A stretch of DNA of 64,000 nucleotides. Origin: an uncultured Thermoguttaceae bacterium (GTDB lineage Bacteria > Planctomycetota > Planctomycetia > Pirellulales > Thermoguttaceae). Position 1 is the stretch's first letter. Each line of letters opens with the position of its first letter. The notes below the pieces were generated by a model that saw only the letters and a program-made list of their open reading frames with translations, did not search any database and was not told where the DNA came from. The stretch is from NCBI GenBank assembly GCA_937951625.1, contig CALFBP010000014.1, positions 1-64,000 on the forward strand, in the 5' to 3' direction. Below are positions 34,485-43,845 of the stretch, piece after piece. A program made the position numbers and the translations under genes.

Positions 34485-35050
34485 GCAGGAACCTGCGATC
34501 CACTCGTGTTTGGCGAGATTTTGCTCAATGCCTATCTTAAAAAACCTGTCGTGTCCAACGTCCCGTTGCCTATGTCATGAGGTCTTGGCGCTGTTTCAGC
34601 GTGGTTTTGGGATAAGCTCTAAGTCGCCTAAGGCTCCTTTCCCGGCTCATCCTCTCCCCGTTTGGGAAGGCCCCAAAACAGATTAGCCCCCGAACAGGTA
34701 AAATACCCGGCACCGCTTTTACGTTCAGGTCTGATATCCAGTGCCATTTCGCGTGTCAAGCGAACGCTGCATCGACGAGGCGGCCCCGGCAACCTGCCGA
34801 GCGGCCTTTGAACAACGCGACGTCGAATCCTTCGGCAACTGGCCAACGTCCTCGTGTGGTAGTGCGAAAATGGCGATTTTCTTAGAATATCACTTCCCAA
34901 TGCCGCCGGAAAGAAGGCTTTGGTCGATTGGTACGCAGCACGGTGCGCACCGTTCGGTAGCTTGGAGTTGACCGCAAGTCGCTCTCCCCTCAAGATTCCT
35001 CGGCCTTACCAGACGAATCTCCGCAAACAGAATTTGGCGATTTCCTTTGA
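34485..35050. other. Intergenic stretch upstream of the defence pair and phosphatase
   Basis: About 570 bases between the minus-strand ATPase and the plus-strand phosphatase. Promoters for both should be here. Short open frames exist, but none has a ribosome binding site or a recognisable domain. No repeat or recombination site was found. Confidence 0.35.
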
Positions 35051-35731
35051 ATGAGCGGACGCATCATTGCCATCGGAGACATTCACGGTTATGCCACGGC
35101 GCTGGCCGCGCTGCTCAAGGCCATTGCGCCGGGGCCGGACGACACGATCGTGGCGTTGGGCGATTATGTGGATCGCGGGCCGGAGACCCCTGCCGCCTTG
35201 GACATGCTGATCGCCCTGGGCGAACGATGCCGCTTGGTGGCCCTGCTGGGAAACCATGATGAGATGTTGTTGGACCTGCATTACGGCGGGCCGGGACTCA
35301 ACGCGTGGTTGGACTGGGGTGGCCGAGAGACGCTGGACGCCTACGGCTGCGATCACCCCCGCGACATCCCCGATCACCACATCGCCTTTCTCGAAAACTG
35401 CGTAACGTATCACGAGACCGAACGCCACTTCTTCGTCCATGCCAGTTACGATCCCAACCTCCCCCTCGATTGGCAGTCGCCTCAAGTCCTCCGTTGGGCG
35501 TCGATCCGGAACGATCCGCCCGGCCCTCATATCTCCGGCAAAATCGCCATTGTGGGGCACACCGCCCAACGCGACGGACGGATCCTTGACCTGGGCCACC
35601 TCAAGTGTATCGACACGGGCCTGTATTGTGGCGGGTGGCTTACTGCCCTGGAAGTCGAGTCTGGATACGTCTGGCAGACCGACGTCGTTGGAAATTTGTA
35701 CAAACCGGACGCGTCTGGCGAAACCTTGTAG
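35051..35731 (+). CDS. Serine/threonine protein phosphatase (PPP family)
   Basis: A cytoplasmic metallophosphoesterase of 226 residues. The metal motifs are all present: G-D-I-H-G at 9-13, G-D-Y-V-D-R-G at 37-43, G-N-H-D at 67-70 and G-H-T near the C-terminus. The length matches bacterial PrpA/PrpB-like phosphatases. The substrate could be a phosphoprotein or a small metabolite. Confidence 0.88.
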   Translation: MSGRIIAIGDIHGYATALAALLKAIAPGPDDTIVALGDYVDRGPETPAALDMLIALGERCRLVALLGNHDEMLLDLHYGGPGLNAWLDWGGRETLDAYGCDHPRDIPDHHIAFLENCVTYHETERHFFVHASYDPNLPLDWQSPQVLRWASIRNDPPGPHISGKIAIVGHTAQRDGRILDLGHLKCIDTGLYCGGWLTALEVESGYVWQTDVVGNLYKPDASGETL

Positions 35732-35857
35732 ACGTTTTCAGGGTTTGATCGTTAGGAGAGAATAGAAACTCCGAGGTTGTGTAGCGCGGCGAGATTCGGA
35801 ACTACCACGCGGCACACGCATCGACGATCCGATGGGTGGAACGGGAAGAGGCAAGAC

Positions 35858-36778
35858 ATGCCCTACCTCGACGGTACGGGACTTTTGTTGCTCGTTTGGT
35901 GCGTTGGTGTTGGTGGGGCGGTCCTCGGTCTAGCCTGTTTATTGCTTGAGAAGTATGCGGGCTGGCGTTACGTTAGCTTAGCTTCGGCCATAGGGGGATT
36001 GGCGTTCTCTTTCGCAGCCGTTGCGGTGAGGCTCGCGAATCGGCCCGTCGAGGTTTGGGCCCCTTTGGCCGCCTTGGGAGTTTTGTCGCTGTTTGCTTGG
36101 GCCGCGTACTCCTCCTACTTTTTGCGACTCTCACGCCTCGTCCGGCGATTGGCCCGGCCGAGATTGATTTGGCTGGCCCTGCTGGTCGGCGGTCCGCTGT
36201 ACGCCAGCTACGCCGTTACGAAACTTGTGGATCCGCCCGACACGCTGGAGGGGATTGATTCAGTCATTCTCAGCCGGGAGCAGATTCCCGGCATTCGCCT
36301 GGTCACTGATCGCGGCCGAATGCTCAAGCTCTACCGTTTCGTGGTCAGCGACGAGGCCGAAGAAGCCGAACGGCAATGGGTCGCTGAAGGTCGCCTAGAG
36401 TTTCGCATCATCCGAACCGGCGACGTCGATCCGGCAAGCAATTGCCACGGTTGGGTGTTCACCGGCGGGCGGTACGCCATTCACCCCGAGGACGTCGAAA
36501 CCATCCTTGACGATAATGGTTACCAGCCAGTCGAATCGCCCTCCAAAGGTGACCTCATCGTTTACCGCAACGAGGCCGGCGTGATCACGCACACGGGACT
36601 CGTGCTCGAGGTGGTTCACGAGAATCTCGTGCTAATCGAGAGCAAGTGGGGGCCTTTGGGCCGTTACCTCCATCCCCCAGAATACCAGCCTTATGGCGTC
36701 AACTATACGTATTACCACAGCAACCGCGAGGGCCATCAAATGCCCATCGTGGAGACCACCGAGCGCGACGGCCGATGA
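35858..36778 (+). CDS. Membrane protein with NlpC/P60-like cysteine domain
   Basis: A 306-residue protein with three or four N-terminal membrane helices (about 5-32, 40-62, 70-90, 103-125) and a C-terminal soluble domain. In that domain, N-C-H-G-W-V-F (about 197-203) and G-V-I-T-H-T-G-L-V-L (about 243-252) supply the Cys and His of an NlpC/P60- or amidase-type catalytic pair. Whether it cuts peptidoglycan peptides or another amide is not known. The ATG at 35858 has GGAAGAG upstream and removes a basic, unlikely extension. Confidence 0.65.
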   Translation: MPYLDGTGLLLLVWCVGVGGAVLGLACLLLEKYAGWRYVSLASAIGGLAFSFAAVAVRLANRPVEVWAPLAALGVLSLFAWAAYSSYFLRLSRLVRRLARPRLIWLALLVGGPLYASYAVTKLVDPPDTLEGIDSVILSREQIPGIRLVTDRGRMLKLYRFVVSDEAEEAERQWVAEGRLEFRIIRTGDVDPASNCHGWVFTGGRYAIHPEDVETILDDNGYQPVESPSKGDLIVYRNEAGVITHTGLVLEVVHENLVLIESKWGPLGRYLHPPEYQPYGVNYTYYHSNREGHQMPIVETTERDGR

Positions 36779-36820
36779 ACGGCAAGATGCGTTGCCCGGC
36801 AAAAACCTCTTCCTTCGCCG

Positions 36821-38494
36821 TCACCCAAGCTGTGCCGACTGGTACGATTTCATTCCGCCAGAGAGGTTGCGGACTTGGAATCCGTTTTGGCGGAGCACCC
36901 GCGTCGCATAGTAGGACCGTTGGCCCACGCCGCAATGGACCCAGATTTCCCGATCGCGGGGCAGTTCCCCGAGTCTCGCCCGCAATTCACCCAACGGAAT
37001 ATTGACGCTCCCTGGTACCGCGCCCCGGGCAGCCTCGGCAGTGGTGCGGACATCGAGCACGAGCGGTTCCTGATTGCCTTCCGCACGACGCGCCCGCCAG
37101 TCGTCCCAATGGGCCACGTTCACGTCGCCGCGCACGATGTTGGCGGCCACGAAGCCGGCCATGTTGACGGGGTCCTTGGCGCTGCCATATTGCGGGGCAT
37201 AGCAGAGTTCGGCCTCTTCCAGATCGAAGACCGTGGCTTGCTTTTGCAGGGCCATGGCCAAGACATCGATCCGTTTGTCGACGCCAGCCCCGCCCACCGC
37301 CTGTGCCCCCAGGAGCCGACCCGTGTCTGGCGCGAAAAGCAACTTGATCGTCATCATTTCCGCGCCGGGGTAGTAGCCAGCATGGTGAGTGGAGTGGGTG
37401 TAGCTTTTTTCGTAGGGTATCCCGGCGGCGCGAAGCCGTTTCTCGCTAGCGCCCGTCATCGCCAAGGTGAGGCCGAACACCCCGACAATGGCCGTGCCTT
37501 GGCCGCCGCGGAACACCGTGGCCCGGCCGCAAATCGCGTCGGCCGCGACGCGGGCCTGACGGGCAGCCGGCCCGGCCAAGGCCAAAAGACACCACTGTCC
37601 GGTGACGACGTCGCGGACCTCGACCGCGTCGCCCACGGCCCAAATCGCCGCATCCGACGTCCGCATCTGCTCGTCCACACGGATCCCGCCCAGGGCGCCG
37701 ATTTCCAAGCCGGCGTCGCGGGCGAGGTCCACGTCGGGCTTCACGCCGACAGCCAACACGGCCAATCCCGCCGCGATCCGCTCGCCCCCAGTCGCCAGCA
37801 CTTCAAGCTGCCCGGCCTGGCTCTCAGCGAAGCCGGCCACGGCGCAGTTCAAGCGTAAATCCACGCCTTGGCGGCGGAGTTCCGCGTGGACTGGCGCGAC
37901 CATTTCGGCATCCATCGGCGACATGACTTGGGACGCGGCCTCGAGCAACGTCACGTGGATGCCGCGGCGATGCAGGTTTTCCGCCATCTCCAATCCGATG
38001 TACCCACCGCCTACGACCACCGCCCGATCCGGACGATGCTTCTCCAGCCACGCCTGCATCCGATCGGCGTCCTCCAGGCTCCGTAAGGTGAAGACGCCCG
38101 GCAGGTCGATGCCCGGCAGGGGCGGGCGCACGGGCTTTGCCCCGGGCGAGAGCACCAAGGCGTCGTAACGCTCTACCGAACAGGCCCCCGTTTGCAGGTT
38201 TTCAACCTCGATGCTTCGCCCGGCCCGATCGATCCGGCGGACGCAATGCCGCGTGCGGACCTCGACATTGAGCCACTCTTGAAAGCGTTGTGGGCTGGCC
38301 ACCAGCAGGTGTTGCCGCTGGGGGATCGCCCCGCCTAGATAATAGGGCAGGCCGCAATTGGCGAACGAGATGTCCGGTCCCCGCTCGAAAAGCACGATCT
38401 CTGCTTTTTCATCGAGTCGCCGGAGCCGGGCAGCGCACGCCGCTCCGCCCGCCACCCCGCCCACCACTAAATATCGTTTTGGCACCACGAGCAT
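36821..38494 (-). CDS. CoA-disulfide reductase with C-terminal rhodanese domain
   Basis: An FAD- and NAD(P)H-dependent persulfide or CoA-disulfide reductase of 557 residues. The FAD motif V-V-G-G-V-A-G-G-A starts the chain, and the single redox cysteine is in F-A-N-C-G-L-P-Y-Y (C47). The NAD motif V-V-G-G-G-Y-I-G-L-E and the A-V-G-D-A-V-E FAD motif follow. The C-terminal rhodanese domain has its active cysteine in V-H-C-G-V-G-Q-R-S (C521). This matches CoADR-Rhd/Npsr enzymes that reduce per- and polysulfides, and complements the sulfur transport genes in the window. Confidence 0.9.
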   Translation of the reverse strand: MLVVPKRYLVVGGVAGGAACAARLRRLDEKAEIVLFERGPDISFANCGLPYYLGGAIPQRQHLLVASPQRFQEWLNVEVRTRHCVRRIDRAGRSIEVENLQTGACSVERYDALVLSPGAKPVRPPLPGIDLPGVFTLRSLEDADRMQAWLEKHRPDRAVVVGGGYIGLEMAENLHRRGIHVTLLEAASQVMSPMDAEMVAPVHAELRRQGVDLRLNCAVAGFAESQAGQLEVLATGGERIAAGLAVLAVGVKPDVDLARDAGLEIGALGGIRVDEQMRTSDAAIWAVGDAVEVRDVVTGQWCLLALAGPAARQARVAADAICGRATVFRGGQGTAIVGVFGLTLAMTGASEKRLRAAGIPYEKSYTHSTHHAGYYPGAEMMTIKLLFAPDTGRLLGAQAVGGAGVDKRIDVLAMALQKQATVFDLEEAELCYAPQYGSAKDPVNMAGFVAANIVRGDVNVAHWDDWRARRAEGNQEPLVLDVRTTAEAARGAVPGSVNIPLGELRARLGELPRDREIWVHCGVGQRSYYATRVLRQNGFQVRNLSGGMKSYQSAQLG

Positions 38495-38635
38495 TTACCT
38501 CGGTTACTGAAGGATTCTTTTCTTAAGGTCTGACCCTAGCATTGCAAACCCAGCCAGTTGCAATTGTCGCGGCTCCGCTGCCTTGGTAGGCATAGCTGCA
38601 ACTGGGGGCCCCTCGGCCCGGCAGGGAACCACACT

Positions 38636-38893
38636 TCACCGCTTCGCATGCTGGGCTTCAAGCTCGGTCTTGATCTGGCGGAGTTCATCCCAGGCATCCC
38701 GGTCGAGAAGTGCCGGTTTACCCGCCCGACGATACCAATAACTGCTATTGCCCAAGTCGCCCTCGATCTTATGGAGTACCGCGTGAATCCAACAGGCCGC
38801 GGCGTCGGTCTCGTGATTTTGGACGATACGATGGGCCGTGTCCCATTGTCCAGCCAATGCCTCGTCGATCGCTCTCAAAAGCTCCTTAAGCAT
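38636..38893 (-). CDS. Small conserved protein of unknown function
   Basis: An 85-residue helical protein with A-A-C-W-I-H-A-V-L-H-K-I-E-G-D-L-G-N-S near residues 33-51, followed by S-Y-W-Y-R-R-A-G. This pattern is shared by a family of short, uncharacterised bacterial proteins as far as I recall. The frame extends far upstream, but the ATG at 38893 gives that normal length and has GGGGAG upstream, although somewhat far away. Confidence 0.6.
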   Translation of the reverse strand: MLKELLRAIDEALAGQWDTAHRIVQNHETDAAACWIHAVLHKIEGDLGNSSYWYRRAGKPALLDRDAWDELRQIKTELEAQHAKR

Positions 38894-38966
38894 GGCATTT
38901 AAGTCTCCCCGGGCTTGGTCTAGGAACGTTTTGTGAATTGCGAGCCAACGGCCCCTCTCAGACCCA

Positions 38967-39155
38967 TCAAACCGTCGATCCGAGACCCGGCGCGGCAATG
39001 GCCCGAGTCTCACCCGCGGCCAAGCAAGGGAATTGCGACGGGCAAGGCCCTTCGCCGGCCAAGGCCGAAACCGCATGAGCAGCAACCATCCCCAAAACGA
39101 CCCAGGACACGAACAACGCTTTCTCCGCAACACTTCGGTTGCCGTGTGTCTTCAT
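38967..39155 (-). CDS. Possible small secreted protein
   Basis: A 62-residue ORF whose N-terminus looks like a signal peptide: basic start, hydrophobic core (about 13-26) and a possible A-L-A cleavage site near residue 33. A short mature part with two cysteines follows. An AGG lies before the ATG at 39155. It could be a chance ORF. Confidence 0.3.
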   Translation of the reverse strand: MKTHGNRSVAEKALFVSWVVLGMVAAHAVSALAGEGPCPSQFPCLAAGETRAIAAPGLGSTV

Positions 39156-39840
39156 CACTTCAACCTGTGCAGCGATTGTTCTCACAGAACTCCGAAATGA
39201 AGTCAAAGCCTTCAATCGTCGATCCAAGCGGGCCTGAGCATGACGCTTCCGAGAATCGGAGCCATCCCCATCGCTCCTCGGCCGCGGCGAGCACGTCATA
39301 GCAAGGGCGACTCCCACAACAGCGCCGGTTCGATATTTTGATTTCAAACCACTTGCCGGGCAAGCCACGCCATAGCTTCGGATGGCAGCAAAAGACTGGG
39401 GCGCGAAAAGATTTTATAAAAACTGCGACGTTGAAAGAAAGTTCGGCACTTAAAAGGGGGATGGCTATTTGTTTTAGGCAATCTCGGAAATTGGTGCAAA
39501 GAAGGTTGTTACATACACCCCAATATACCCTAGCAACCCAAATTTCCTCGTTGGAAGCTTTCTGATCGATACTGAGATTCCGAACAATTGTCGTGGAGCT
39601 GCTTCGTTTGCATGGACCGGGCGACAGCCTCGCCCCCCTGTGTTGCCGCCATTTGTTTGTCGGCGGGATTTTGAACGGCCCAGGAACCCCAGGGATGGTG
39701 GGTTTTTAAAGCCAGCTCTTCGCTCTCGGCTCCCCGGCTCCCCCAAAAATCGGGAAATTGCTATCCCCTCGAAACCAGGACATCTGACATAATCGTGCCC
39801 GTTTTGGATTGCGGCACCGTGAGGACAAGGGTGGTGGTCC
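39156..39840. other. Intergenic stretch upstream of the CsrA-like gene
   Basis: About 685 bases with a notably A/T-rich centre (about 39400-39560), the most A/T-rich part of this region. It probably holds the promoter of the CsrA-like gene. I see no supported ORF, RNA gene or repeat. Confidence 0.35.
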
Positions 39841-40323
39841 ATGCTCGCGCTCGGACGAAAAAGGCATCAAAGTGTTGTGATTGGAGACGAGATCACGCTG
39901 ACGGTCGAGGAAATCTGTGAAACCGGCACTGGGGAACGCATCTTGGGAGCGACAGTACGCCTGGGGTTCCAGACGCCACCGACGATTCCTATTTATCGGA
40001 GCGAGTTGCGTGATGACCAACGGCGCAAGCGTCGAGGGGATAACTCGGAACGAAAATCGCCACAGCAAAGACAAAATCGCGTCTTGCTTCCAGATGCCCA
40101 AGTGCAGCTGCGAATCCAAGTGCCGCCCAAAGTGCCCGTTTGTGTCAACGGAAAAGCAATTTTGGCAGTCGAATCGAGAGCCGGAACCTCTCCCGAAACC
40201 CATGCGCCGCGATCAGTGTATCGAGTCACCTGCCGCATAAACGACCGCATTGCAATCTGCAACAACATCATGATTTCCGCGATCAAGTTCCACCGCGTCG
40301 TATCCCGCGAGGCCGCGGCCTAG
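39841..40323 (+). CDS. Extended CsrA-like protein
   Basis: A translational-regulator-like protein of 160 residues, over twice the usual CsrA length. Residues 1-58 match CsrA: M-L-A-L-G-R-K-R, S-V-V-I-G-D-E-I, V-R-L-G-F and the RNA-binding Y-R-S-E-L. A basic linker (about 59-80) follows. Residues 81-110 include V-Q-L-R-I-Q-V-P-P-K-V-P-V, and 124-152 include I-N-D-R-I-A-I. These look like CsrA strands 4-5 and 2-3 in swapped order, a possible degenerate second domain. The nearby motAB genes fit the link between CsrA and motility. Binding ability of the second part is unknown. Confidence 0.72.
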   Translation: MLALGRKRHQSVVIGDEITLTVEEICETGTGERILGATVRLGFQTPPTIPIYRSELRDDQRRKRRGDNSERKSPQQRQNRVLLPDAQVQLRIQVPPKVPVCVNGKAILAVESRAGTSPETHAPRSVYRVTCRINDRIAICNNIMISAIKFHRVVSREAAA

Positions 40324-41072
40324 TCGCAAAGGCCGAGCGATCTCGCCGCGCCAATCAATAATTTGCCTGCACTCGGCGACCGAAAAGGGGCTTTCTGCAT
40401 ACCGCTAAGTTGCCGCCCGGTGACGGAGTCTCAGCTTCGCAGCAACCGGAATGGCCAATGCGGGCTACAACGGGCCACGGCACTGTCTTGGGGCGCGCTG
40501 AAGAGTCACGGGCCATCCGGATGACTCTTTGATTCATTGGGCTTATCCCGCAGAAGAAAGCCGCCTCCTTTTCTCGCCCCTGACATAAATCACGACTGCC
40601 CAGATAAACTTTACACCCCACCTTGGGGGTTGCCTATCCTAACGTTGCCCTGCTTTTTTGGCTTTCCCAGCAGCAGGCGGAGTTCCCAAAAAAGCCACGT
40701 AAAATCTTCTCGGAACCGTCCCTTTTCTGCGGGGGGCGGTAAAGTTGTGTTGAGACGAATAATTAGGAAAGAAGGGGTGGTTCCGTCGAACCGTCCCGAT
40801 CTATGGGCTTTTAGGTCTGTCAGGGGCTGCAGTGGCCGCTTTTCGGAGAAGCTCCCGGCAGACCAAGGGCAATAGGCGGAGTGGCCGAAAGTTCGGCAGG
40901 CCCCGGTTTACGTGGGCCTTAAGTGGCGGCCGGCGAGCATTTCCGCCTGATAAGCTGCGCCTTGGACACGGTTTTTATGCTAAATAACTGTTGAGATGCC
41001 GTTCTTCGGAATAACGTCGGATCGCGGCGGCAAAGCAACTTTGAGTTCGCCTCGAAGGTCAACGAGCGCAAG
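40324..41072. other. Intergenic stretch between csrA-like gene and motA
   Basis: About 750 bases. It contains a ten-base inverted repeat at 40652-40695 and a small hairpin around 40617-40630. No supported ORF is visible; a 112-codon open frame here has biased composition and no ribosome binding site. The motA promoter should lie in the last 150 bases. Confidence 0.35.
40652..40695. repeat. Ten-base inverted repeat
   Basis: Perfect arms GCTTTTTTGG and CCAAAAAAGC separated by 24 bases, about 330 bases after the csrA-like gene. In RNA it would form a stem rich in A-U pairs. It could be a terminator on either strand or a regulator site. Confidence 0.35.
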
Positions 41073-41933
41073 ATGATAGTTATTGTCGGCTGCATCGTGG
41101 TGATCGCGGCAGTCCTGACCGGTTTTACCTGGGCAGGGGGGCACTTCGCCGCGCTGATTCATCCCTCGGAGATCGTGACCATTGGCGGCGCGGCGTTGGG
41201 CTCGTTGATCGTCATGTCACCGAAGAAGGTTCTCATCGACCTGGTACGAGGCTTGGTGCAGTGTGTCAAGGGCACGCCATACAACCAACGGGCCTATGAA
41301 GAGCTGTTCAAGGCGCTGTACGACTTGTTCCGCTTGGCCCGCCGCGAGGGATTGATCGTGCTGGAATCGCACCTCTCACGGCCCGAGGAAAGCGCCTTGT
41401 TTCAGAAGTATCCCGCGATCCTGCGGAATCACCACATCATGGAATTCATTTCCGGGGCGTTGACGCCACTCATCGAAGGGACCGTGCGGCCGGAGCAATT
41501 GCCCTCCCTCTTGGAGGCCGAGTTGAAAGTAATCGAAGAAGAGCACCACGGGCCCCAGGGGGTGCTGTCGAAGACCGCCGATGCCCTGCCAGGCTTCGGC
41601 ATTGTGGCCGCGGTGCTGGGCATTGTGATCACGATGGGTGCGATCGACGGACCGGTGGAGGAAGTGGGCGAAAAGGTTGGCGCTGCTCTGGTTGGTACCT
41701 TCCTTGGGATCCTCCTGTCCTATGGATTCTTCGCCCCGCTCGCCGTGCGCATGGAATTCCTCGGCGCGGCGGAACTCGCGTTTTTCCGCACCATCGCCAC
41801 GGCCATCCAAGGATTTGCCAACGACCTGCCGCCCAAAGTCGCCGTGGAGCAGGCTTGCCGAGGAGTAATGTCGGAGATGCGGCCAAGCCGGGCGGAGCTC
41901 GACGAGTTGTTCGCGGCCGTGGAAGCGTCCTAA
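41073..41933 (+). CDS. motA: Flagellar motor stator protein MotA
   Basis: The proton-channel stator subunit, 286 residues with four membrane helices (about 1-25, 31-50, 168-192, 201-225) and a cytoplasmic loop for torque generation. G-A-A-L-G-S-L near 39-45 and P-G-F-G-I-V-A-A-V-L-G-I-V near 171-183 are typical MotA segments. It is followed by motB after 15 bases. This implies a swimming stage, as in many planctomycetes. Confidence 0.93.
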   Translation: MIVIVGCIVVIAAVLTGFTWAGGHFAALIHPSEIVTIGGAALGSLIVMSPKKVLIDLVRGLVQCVKGTPYNQRAYEELFKALYDLFRLARREGLIVLESHLSRPEESALFQKYPAILRNHHIMEFISGALTPLIEGTVRPEQLPSLLEAELKVIEEEHHGPQGVLSKTADALPGFGIVAAVLGIVITMGAIDGPVEEVGEKVGAALVGTFLGILLSYGFFAPLAVRMEFLGAAELAFFRTIATAIQGFANDLPPKVAVEQACRGVMSEMRPSRAELDELFAAVEAS

Positions 41934-41948
41934 GGAGGAGCCAAGGTA

Positions 41949-42698
41949 ATGGCAGGCAAAGGCGGCGGCGCATGGAAAGTGGCGTATGCGGACTTCGTGA
42001 CCGCCATGATGGCCTTTTTCATGGTCATGTGGATCACCGCCCAGGGAAAGGAGGTCAAGCAGGCCATTGCTTACTATTTCAACTATCCCACGAAATCCAA
42101 GGCCAAGAACCTGAACCTCGTCCCGCCCTCAGGCGATAATGAGGCGGGAAAAGGAAAACGACAAGAGCCTGGACCGCTCCCGCCAGGACGCGAGTTGGGT
42201 ACGCCGGGGCTGAATCCCTCGGCCAAAGCGGGAAACAAAGGCGATGGGGTGCGCAGACCCACCGTGTCCGCTCTTCACGACGGCGACCGCCGCATGGACG
42301 GAATCGTGATCACGTTTCCAGAAGGCTCCGCCGAGTTGTCCGACGAGGCCAAGGAAAAACTCAAGCAAATCCTTCCGTTAATCCTTGGTAAGCAGAACAA
42401 GATCGAGCTGCGCGGACACGCCACGCGACGACCGTTGCCGCAGGGAGCCACGCATCGCGATGCCTGGGAGCTCTGCTACGCGCGAAGCCAGGCCGTGATG
42501 CAGTTCCTCCAAGCGCAAGGCATCGCCCCGGAACGCATCCGCCTCAGCCAGGCTGGTTTCTTCGAGCCGTACACCATTCGCCCCGATCCCGCCAAACAGG
42601 CGTTGAACAACCGCGTCGAGGTCTACGTCTTGACCGAGACGGCCGACGAACTCATGGGCACGCGCGAGGAGCGCGCCGAGCGACTGAAAAGCCTTTAG
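41949..42698 (+). CDS. motB: Flagellar motor protein MotB
   Basis: The peptidoglycan-anchored stator subunit, 249 residues. The N-terminal helix has W-K-V-A-Y-A-D-F-V-T-A-M-M-A-F-F, with D15 as the proton-binding aspartate. A plug/linker region (about 45-115) precedes the OmpA-like domain (about 120-235) with E-L-R-G-H-A and N-N-R-V-E-V-Y. AAGGAGGAG lies about ten bases before the ATG. It works in a complex with MotA. Confidence 0.93.
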   Translation: MAGKGGGAWKVAYADFVTAMMAFFMVMWITAQGKEVKQAIAYYFNYPTKSKAKNLNLVPPSGDNEAGKGKRQEPGPLPPGRELGTPGLNPSAKAGNKGDGVRRPTVSALHDGDRRMDGIVITFPEGSAELSDEAKEKLKQILPLILGKQNKIELRGHATRRPLPQGATHRDAWELCYARSQAVMQFLQAQGIAPERIRLSQAGFFEPYTIRPDPAKQALNNRVEVYVLTETADELMGTREERAERLKSL

Positions 42699-42843
42699 AC
42701 GGGGTTCCCTCTGGCTAGAAAATCGACAGGACGGCTTCCCGCGCCGCACCACGCTGCCAGCCTGGAGGGCCGCTCTTTCGGCCACGAGGGATTCTACTCG
42801 GGGCCAGGCCGGCCGCTGCCGTTGCGGGCGGAACGGTTTCCCA

Positions 42844-43770
42844 TCACTTGCCAGTCCCCAACAGCCCCCGGCCGCGGAGCCATGCCTCGCACTGTTTCGG
42901 CCAGTTGCAAGTCCCGGGTATTTTCGCGGCCAGCCCGACCCCGTGCGGCCCACGCTCGTAAAGGTGCATTTCCGCCGGCACGCCCGCGGCGTGCAAGGCC
43001 CGGTAAAACGCAATGCTGTTTTCCGGCGGGACCCCTTTGTCTTCATCGGTGTGAAACAGGAACGTCGGCGGCGTCTGTTTCGTGACCTGTTTCTCACTGG
43101 ACATCTTCACCACGAGGGCTGGGTCAGGGTCCTTTCCCAGAAGATTCTGCTGGGAGCCGCGATGGGTGAAAGGCTCGCCGAAGGCGATTACCGGGTAACA
43201 GAGGATGAGAAAGTCGGGCCGGCAACTGACGCGCTGAATGGGATCGGCCGCATCCGGTTGGCCGTTGTCGAAATGGACGCCGGCGCTGGAGGCCAGGTGT
43301 CCGCCCGCTGAAAATCCCATGATGCCGATCCGGTTGGGATCGACGCTCCACTCCGCGGCCCGAGCGCGAACCGTGCGAATCGCTCGCTGCGCGTCTTCCA
43401 ACGGGGCTGGGTGCCCGTAGCCCTTATTGCGATGTCGGTAATCCAGGATGAATCCCGCCACGCCAAATGAATTGAGCCACTCCGCGATCTGATGGCCCTC
43501 ATGGTCCATCGCCAAGAAGCCGTACCCCCCGCCCGGACAAATCACCACCGCGCACCCGTTCGCCTTTTCCGGCGGAGGAAGATACACAATCAGCGTGGGC
43601 TTGTCCGCTGGGGCGTTGCCTTTGGCTCCTGGCGCCCCTTGCGGCCAAAGCAGCTCCACCTTCGCTTCGCCAGCCCTCGCGGACGAAAGGCAGAGAGCGC
43701 ACCAAAACAGGAAGATGGTGGCCAAAAGAGGCACGGGGCATCGAGCTCGACGAAAACCGTTCATCAACAT
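42844..43770 (-). CDS. Secreted alpha/beta-hydrolase, acetylxylan-esterase-like
   Basis: An exported esterase of 308 residues with signal peptide (hydrophobic run about 12-28, cleavage near A-R-A-G). The oxyanion loop C-P-G-G-G-Y, the nucleophile G-F-S-A-G-G (about 151-156), the Asp in H-T-D-E-D-K-G-V-P and the His in G-P-H-G-V-G complete the catalytic set of the BD-FAE/Axe group. It likely removes acetyl or feruloyl groups from plant or algal polysaccharides. Two close ATGs (43770 and 43764) are possible starts. Confidence 0.82.
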   Translation of the reverse strand: MLMNGFRRARCPVPLLATIFLFWCALCLSSARAGEAKVELLWPQGAPGAKGNAPADKPTLIVYLPPPEKANGCAVVICPGGGYGFLAMDHEGHQIAEWLNSFGVAGFILDYRHRNKGYGHPAPLEDAQRAIRTVRARAAEWSVDPNRIGIMGFSAGGHLASSAGVHFDNGQPDAADPIQRVSCRPDFLILCYPVIAFGEPFTHRGSQQNLLGKDPDPALVVKMSSEKQVTKQTPPTFLFHTDEDKGVPPENSIAFYRALHAAGVPAEMHLYERGPHGVGLAAKIPGTCNWPKQCEAWLRGRGLLGTGK

Positions 43771-43845
43771 GTTGCGACTCCTGGATACAAACGTTCGCCC
43801 TGGGCGCACAAAAAGGCCCCCGGAAAGGCCGCGTCCCGCGGAATC

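Noticed and set aside
40537-40875. 112-codon ORF upstream of motA
   Set aside because: No ribosome binding site, biased composition and no domain.
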